Positions 60,073 to 64,000 of a stretch of DNA of 64,000 bases are shown one piece after another. The DNA is from Mycobacterium sp. GTDB lineage: Bacteria > Actinomycetota > Actinomycetes > Mycobacteriales > Mycobacteriaceae. The DNA lies in assembly GCA_025965895.1 (NCBI GenBank), contig JAOPWC010000114.1, positions 62,001 to 126,000 of the forward strand. Reading direction: 5' to 3'. The first letter of the stretch is position 1. Each line of letters opens with the position of its first letter. Below the pieces are notes generated by a model. That model searched no databases. It saw only the letters and a list, made by a program, of their open reading frames with translations, and was not told where the DNA came from. A program made the translations under genes and the position numbers.

Positions 60073-61470
60073 CCCGTAACGCGGCGTCCCCGCTCGCCGA
60101 TGTCTTTCATAGCCAATTGTCCCCGCTCCCATGTCATCCCGGTGTCCCTCAGGACGGGGGACGAGGCTGAGCAGCCCGACCGCTGCAGCGTAGAGCAGCG
60201 CGGCCAGAGTCGGGAAGCGCCCGTCTGGCGCGAACCCGTCGAGCGCAAGGAGCGACAGCGCCGGCGCCGCGATCCCGATGCCGGCGCCCAGCAGTGGTGC
60301 TGTAATCGGCGCGGGCAGGGGAGTGGCGAGCGTGGGCAGCGGCTGGCTGCACACCGACCGCGCCAGCCACAGCAGGGTCAGTTCCGCTGCGGTCACCACC
60401 GTCAGGACCACCAGCCACACCAACCGAAACAGCCACCACGTCCCCGTTCCGGGCGCGGGCTGGGGCAGCAGGCCGCTCGGATAACCGACAAGTGCGACGA
60501 CGACGACGGGGACCATCTGCCACAGATACAGCGCCATCACGTTCTTGTTTGCCGCTGCCAGCGGCCGCCGCCAGCGCGATCGCCGCAGCCAGCGTGTCGC
60601 CGCGGGCGCGGCGGCGACCAGGAGCCCCGCCTGTGCCGTACCGAACGCGAGCAATGCCACCGTCGGAGGAAAGTTGTTCTGTGCAGGCATGCCCGGCGCC
60701 CCGACCATGCTGATCGGGTAGCACCGCAGGACGAGCAGCATCCCCAGCACGATGCCGGCCGAAGTGGCGAGCAGTACCGGCCGGTGGCCTCGCAGCGCCC
60801 CGGCGCGCCAACAGATGCCGATTTGATACACCGCCCCCCAACACAGTAGGTAGTTCGCCCAGCCGACTCCCGCCGCGCTTCGCGCGGCGATGTCGACACC
60901 GGCCACAGCAAGCGCCAGGACGGCAGGCACCATCAGCCCCCACCGTCGGTGAGCTGCCATGGCCACGGGTGTCAGCGCCACCACGACGAGATAGACAGGC
61001 ACAAACCACAAATGCATGGCGACCGCCCACCCCCCGAACGACAGCGGTGAGTGCCCGACACCGAGCCGGCCCAGCACCGCGACCGTTGCCAGCGCCAGCA
61101 CGACGTACACCGTGGTCGGCCCGAGAACCGCTGCCAGCCGGTCCCGAACCCAGTCCGGCCATTGCCGCCCACCGGCATCGCGCCATCGCGTCCACGATGC
61201 AGCGCTGGCGTACCCGCCCACCAGAAAGAACACCGGCACAACCTGGAACACCAGGGTCAGCCACTGCGTCCACGGCAGTACCGCCAGGGGATAGTCGTTG
61301 CCAAACCGGCCGTCGCGGAAGGTCACCGCAGAGACGAGCCAGTGGCCGATCACGACAATCGCCACGGCGAGGACCCGGTAAAAGTCGGCCGACAGCTCGC
61401 GGGCCGGTGTCGTGTCCGCGCCGCCGTCAGCCGGCAGGCCCGCGGACGAAAGAGCCCGATCACCGACCAT
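60004..61470 (-). CDS. Acyltransferase-3 family membrane protein
   Basis: A 488-residue protein with about ten or more membrane segments. Motifs: LSADFYRVLAVAIVVIGHWL (with the family's conserved R and the catalytic-type His in GHWL), VFFLVGGYASAASWTRW and AMHLWFVPVYLVVVA. The last 60 residues (RPEGHRDDMGAG onward) are Arg-rich and overlap the amidase gene by 69 bp; the true function of that tail is doubtful. It may transfer acyl groups to a surface glycan or lipid. A second acyltransferase-3 gene is in the glycolipid island, but the two are not close paralogues. Confidence 0.84.
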   Translation of the reverse strand: MVGDRALSSAGLPADGGADTTPARELSADFYRVLAVAIVVIGHWLVSAVTFRDGRFGNDYPLAVLPWTQWLTLVFQVVPVFFLVGGYASAASWTRWRDAGGRQWPDWVRDRLAAVLGPTTVYVVLALATVAVLGRLGVGHSPLSFGGWAVAMHLWFVPVYLVVVALTPVAMAAHRRWGLMVPAVLALAVAGVDIAARSAAGVGWANYLLCWGAVYQIGICWRAGALRGHRPVLLATSAGIVLGMLLVLRCYPISMVGAPGMPAQNNFPPTVALLAFGTAQAGLLVAAAPAATRWLRRSRWRRPLAAANKNVMALYLWQMVPVVVVALVGYPSGLLPQPAPGTGTWWLFRLVWLVVLTVVTAAELTLLWLARSVCSQPLPTLATPLPAPITAPLLGAGIGIAAPALSLLALDGFAPDGRFPTLAALLYAAAVGLLSLVPRPEGHRDDMGAGTIGYERHRRAGTPRYGSTHRRPHLRPRPSRLDLGAQRQ

Positions 61471-61530
61471 TTACCGGCCCTCTCATGATGCAGGCGAATA
61501 CCAGTAACCGAGACTATCGGCTGGAGTCGC

Positions 61531-61683
61531 TTAGCGGACCCCGACCTTGTGAAGCGTGGGCATGGACGCGCACCCCCGGAGTGCGGGGATCGAGACGTCC
61601 TCGAGCGCCGCGGCGATTTCCGCATCGGATGCGGTGAACGGCATACCGGAGTGCGGATTGCGCACTGTCTCGTCTCCGATCAT
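61531..61683 (-). pseudogene. Possible N-terminal remnant of a flavin monooxygenase
   Basis: From ATG 61683 the minus strand encodes 50 residues, including TASDAEIAAALEDVSIPALR. This resembles the start of long flavin-containing monooxygenases (TASDEEIAEALxxADVPAL), but the frame stops soon after and no Rossmann motif follows. It would be a truncated relic. Alternatively it is a small gene of its own, since an ATG is present and the frame is open. The match is short and from memory. Confidence 0.4.
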
Positions 61684-61707
61684 GCAATCTCGTCTCCGAT
61701 CATGCAA
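61668..61707. repeat. 20-bp perfect tandem repeat, two copies
   Basis: TCTCGTCTCCGATCATGCAA occurs twice in direct succession (61668-61687, 61688-61707). On the minus strand each copy contains ATG followed by ATCGGAGACGAGA. The first minus-strand copy encodes a seven-codon frame ending in TGA, so the duplication created a short frame before the remnant gene. Confidence 0.9.
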
Positions 61708-61731
61708 TGAAATCTAGATCAAAGGCTGTTT

Positions 61732-62142
61732 ATGCTGGGGCCGGTCAGGGCAGACTCAGGTATGCCAACCGACGATGCTGAGGGTCCCGACGCTGGCGGG
61801 CCTGACGACACGCTGGACCCGTTCGAGTCGACGGACCCCGACGAAATACGCAACGACGACGGTGACGCCGTCGTCGACCCTCCTGACGAGTGGATCGACC
61901 CCGCATGGCGCGACTCCCTGGACGAAAAGCTCGCCGAAGAAGAGCCGGACGTCTCGCCGGACAGCCCGGAACCAGATGTCACGGAAATGGAAGACGGCAT
62001 CCCGCAGGCGGACTTCGGTCTGAAGCAACTCAAGCACGCCGACAACGTGGAACGCGTCATCGTCGAGGACTCGCGGGTCGATCGTCTTCAGATCGACGGG
62101 ACGCCGGAGGACGGCGATTCGTTCTTCGACGTGCTCGAGTAA
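61732..62142 (+). CDS. Acidic conserved hypothetical protein (DUF5709-like)
   Basis: Up to 136 residues (ATG 61732) or 126 (ATG 61762). Very acidic N-terminal half (PDDTLDPFESTDPDEIRND) and the segment EWIDPAWRDSLDEKLAEEEP, then HADNVERVIVEDSRVDRLQI and DSFFDVLE at the end. The pattern is that of actinobacterial DUF5709-like proteins. Cytoplasmic; function unknown. Neither start has a strong ribosome site. Confidence 0.62.
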   Translation: MLGPVRADSGMPTDDAEGPDAGGPDDTLDPFESTDPDEIRNDDGDAVVDPPDEWIDPAWRDSLDEKLAEEEPDVSPDSPEPDVTEMEDGIPQADFGLKQLKHADNVERVIVEDSRVDRLQIDGTPEDGDSFFDVLE

Positions 62143-62157
62143 CCCGCCCTCCAGTGG

Positions 62158-62718
62158 TCAGGTGCCTACACCCGCCAACTGGACGCCGATGCCGCGCAGA
62201 TCGTCCAGCGCCTTGGCGGTAGATTCCGGCGCGACCCCTGCGGTCAGGTCGACCAGCACCCGAGTGGTGAAGCCGGCCCGGGTGGCGTCGGCAGCGGTCG
62301 CGTGTACGCAGTAGTCGGTGGCGATCCCGACCACGTCCACCTCGTCGACCCTGCGCTGCCGCAGCCAGTCGGCCAACGAGGTGCCGGCCTCGTCGGTGCC
62401 CTCGAAGCCGCTGTAAGCCGCGGTGTAAGCGCCTTTCGTGAAGACCGCTTCGATGGCGGTGGTGTCGAGACCAGGGTGGAAGTCGGCGCCTGACGTGCCC
62501 ACGACGCAGTGCGGTGGCCACGATTCCGCATAATCAGGTTCGTCGGAGAAGTGACCGTCCGGGTCGATGTGGAAGTCCTTCGTCGCAACGACATGGTCGT
62601 AGTGGTTGGTGGCCAGGTACTCGCTGATCGCACGCGCCACGGTTTGGCCGCCGACGACGGCCAGTGAGCCGCCTTCGCAGAAGTCGTTCTGGACATCAGT
62701 GATGATCAGTGCCTTCAC
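62158..62718 (-). CDS. pncA: Nicotinamidase/pyrazinamidase
   Basis: A 186-residue hydrolase converting nicotinamide to nicotinate for NAD salvage. The catalytic triad is Asp8 (IITDVQNDF), Lys95 (VFTKGAYTAAYSGFEG) and Cys137 (GIATDYCV). Metal ligands corresponding to D49, H51, H57 and H71 of the M. tuberculosis enzyme are present as D48, H50, H56 and H70; the one-residue offset comes from a deletion near residue 35. In M. tuberculosis the enzyme also activates pyrazinamide. His57, changed in M. bovis, is kept here. No activity is claimed beyond conservation. Confidence 0.96.
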   Translation of the reverse strand: MKALIITDVQNDFCEGGSLAVVGGQTVARAISEYLATNHYDHVVATKDFHIDPDGHFSDEPDYAESWPPHCVVGTSGADFHPGLDTTAIEAVFTKGAYTAAYSGFEGTDEAGTSLADWLRQRRVDEVDVVGIATDYCVHATAADATRAGFTTRVLVDLTAGVAPESTAKALDDLRGIGVQLAGVGT

Positions 62719-62751
62719 ACATCCACGTTATCGCCTGCCGCGTGGGCGTGG

Positions 62752-63546
62752 TCAGACCGACCACGGAGTGACGGGCCGCTCGGCGCGCCGGGCGTCGACC
62801 ACAACGTCGACTCGCTCGTCGAAGAATGCGAAACGGTCCCGGACCGGTTCGGCGTCGGTGAGCGGGTCTCGGTACATCCAACAGATGTCGGACGGCCCGT
62901 CGGGGAGTGAGAAGTACGACGCTCGGCCTTTGTACGCGCAGTAGGTCACCGTGTCGCTGTCGTCGAGCTCTACCGTGATGTCATCGCGCGGCAGGTAAAA
63001 CCGGACCGGGAGCAACGTCTCGAAAAGCAGTACAGCCCTGGAGGACTCGGCAAGCAGTCGTCCGTCCAACTCGATGCGGACATGTCGGTCGCTGCGCAGC
63101 GTGTCGATTCGGTGGAACGGGTCGTGCGGGTGGCTGACGACAGGCTCGTCTTCCTCCCGCCAGTCGAAGGCGTTGAAATCGAGCAGGACGTATTGGGCAA
63201 GTGCGGGGTCGTCGGGCGTGAACGCGGCCGACGGCGCCGCATGGGCGTCTGTCAGGACGTCGAACGACGTGCCTGCTGAAGTGTGGACAGCGAACGGAAT
63301 CGTCGGGTCGAGGACAGGACGGGCGCTGGCGTGCGCCCGATCATCACCGGGAGACAACGATGCTCTGACATCGCCTGCCGGGACCGCGTAGGTCGGGACG
63401 ATCCGCCGCGGCTCCCAAACCAGCAACCCGGCCGACGTGTCAGCGACGGGGTGTCCATCCAGCGATGCCCGCAGCCTCTTGGCAGTCGGCTCGTAGCGCA
63501 GGGAATTCAGCGCGCCGCCGAACAACTCCCGCATCATCACCGCCAT
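62752..63546 (-). CDS. Tandem DUF427 domain protein
   Basis: About 264 residues. Two related halves are visible: LRASLDGHPVADTSAGLLVW with PTYAVPAGDV, and VRIELDGRLLAESSRAVLLF with RFYLPRDDI. The second half continues YCAYKGRASYFSLPDGPSDI, the conserved DUF427 core. I chose ATG 63546 after GAGAGGGCAGCG; ATG 63537 and 63534 are close alternatives and a longer frame starts at 63642. Function of DUF427 is unknown. Divided from the glgX gene by 109 bp. Confidence 0.8.
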   Translation of the reverse strand: MAVMMRELFGGALNSLRYEPTAKRLRASLDGHPVADTSAGLLVWEPRRIVPTYAVPAGDVRASLSPGDDRAHASARPVLDPTIPFAVHTSAGTSFDVLTDAHAAPSAAFTPDDPALAQYVLLDFNAFDWREEDEPVVSHPHDPFHRIDTLRSDRHVRIELDGRLLAESSRAVLLFETLLPVRFYLPRDDITVELDDSDTVTYCAYKGRASYFSLPDGPSDICWMYRDPLTDAEPVRDRFAFFDERVDVVVDARRAERPVTPWSV

Positions 63547-63655
63547 CGCTGCCCTCTCGTCGTCGCCACCGATCATGCCACCGACCGCGGCTGCACCGCA
63601 CCGGGCTGCGACGTCCGGGGCTACCTGTGCGACGTGCATCACGTCGAGGAATGGG

Positions 63656-64000
63656 TCACCCAGCGGGGGCGGCCTGCAGCACGATCATCGCCCGAGCACC
63701 CACGCGCACCGTGGCACCTGCAGCGAGTGGGCTGCGTTCGTCACCGGCGGCCTTCAGTTCGGTGGTGTCGATGACCGGAACCCATGCGGGGCCGAATTCC
63801 TCTGGCGGAAGGGTGAAGTCGAGCGGCTCGTGGTGCGCGTTGAAGCACAGCACAAACGATTCATCGGTCACGCGTTGGCCACGTGGGTCGAGGTCGGGAA
63901 TCCCCAGGCCGTTGAGGTACACCGCAACCGATCTGCCGAATCCAGACTCCCAGTCCTCGTCGCTCATCTCGGAGCCGTCGGGCCGGAACCATGAAATGTC
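63656..64000 (-). CDS. glgX: Glycogen debranching enzyme GlgX/TreX, C-terminal part
   Basis: The frame is open from the right edge to the stop at 63656, about 114 residues. It includes the conserved WFRPDGSEMSDEDWES segment, FGRSVAVYLNGLGIPDLDPR and the beta-domain SFVLCFNAHHEPLDFTLPP typical of the GlgX C-terminus. The catalytic TIM barrel lies outside the window. GlgX removes alpha-1,6 branches from glycogen-like alpha-glucan, linking to the TreS-Mak route in the window. In many actinobacteria glgX precedes treY and treZ; whether so here is not visible. Confidence 0.88.
   Translation of the reverse strand, partial: DISWFRPDGSEMSDEDWESGFGRSVAVYLNGLGIPDLDPRGQRVTDESFVLCFNAHHEPLDFTLPPEEFGPAWVPVIDTTELKAAGDERSPLAAGATVRVGARAMIVLQAAPAG

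Noticed and set aside
60100..60849. Plus-strand frame of 249 codons opposite the acyltransferase-3 gene
   Set aside because: The minus-strand product has clear membrane segments and family motifs; the plus-strand product is Arg/Gln-rich and featureless.

Overview
The window is chromosomal DNA from a mycobacterium (Mycobacterium/Mycolicibacterium). It is GC-rich and actinobacterial in codon use. It carries genes that are diagnostic in combination: a mycocerosic-acid-synthase-type polyketide synthase, PapA, MmpL, a Gap-like protein, a long-chain fatty acyl-AMP ligase, antigen 85C, TreS-Mak, and DUF7159 and MOSC proteins. No tRNA, rRNA, CRISPR array or intact insertion sequence was found. The species cannot be named from the sequence alone.

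Left edge (1-4.9 kb): the 5' part of an EF-G-like gene (fusA2 type, minus strand), a DUF7159 proline-rich membrane protein and a CPA1 antiporter. Two decayed fragments follow, a YjbR/MmcQ C-terminus and a deleted copy of the small secreted protein found intact at 37 kb. About 0.75 kb without genes comes next.

Glycolipid island (5.6-28.3 kb): a fully reducing iterative PKS (KS-AT-DH-ER-KR-ACP), PapA acyltransferase, MmpL transporter, GT1 glycosyltransferase and Gap-like protein form one rightward operon. Beyond it lie two GT2 glycosyltransferases, a tandem pair of Rv2952-like methyltransferases, a sugar O-methyltransferase, an acyltransferase-3 protein, a truncated GT1 remnant and a FAAL. The gene set matches the lipooligosaccharide (acylated trehalose) loci of mycobacteria, with pks5, papA4, mmpL12 and fadD25 as the reference set. 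The likely job is to build methyl-branched acyl chains, load them on a trehalose-type core, extend and decorate the sugar, and export the product. The 19-28 kb part is visibly more AT-rich, has genes on both strands and contains gene debris, which suggests a variable, horizontally acquired segment.

Middle (28.5-44.9 kb): a CMD-family protein, a membrane protein, a CYP138-like P450 beside a Baeyer-Villiger-type monooxygenase, a four-gene minus-strand operon (APC permease, class-I glutamine amidotransferase, MOSC protein, XRE-cupin regulator), two small secreted proteins, an ArsR-RodA pair, two divergent Rv1481-like VWA membrane proteins, a HugZ/PPOX protein and several small genes.

Right part (45-64 kb): acyl-CoA dehydrogenases, TreS and maltokinase (overlapping genes that turn trehalose into maltose-1-phosphate), a PPOX protein, antigen 85C with a clear terminator, a GT39 membrane glycosyltransferase, an MBL hydrolase, an amidase, an acyltransferase-3 protein, PncA, a DUF427 protein and the C-terminus of GlgX. 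As I recall M. tuberculosis, fusA2, the Rv0121c-like PPOX gene, treS, mak and fbpC lie within about 10 kb there. Here about 45 kb separates fusA2 from treS.

The least explained structures are: (i) a 20-bp motif shared, in the same orientation and at the same distance, by the ArsR-RodA promoter and the promoter of a leader peptide-VWA gene; (ii) the duplicated methyltransferases that keep a leaderless-type promoter; and (iii) the set of gene remnants marking recombination points around the glycolipid island.
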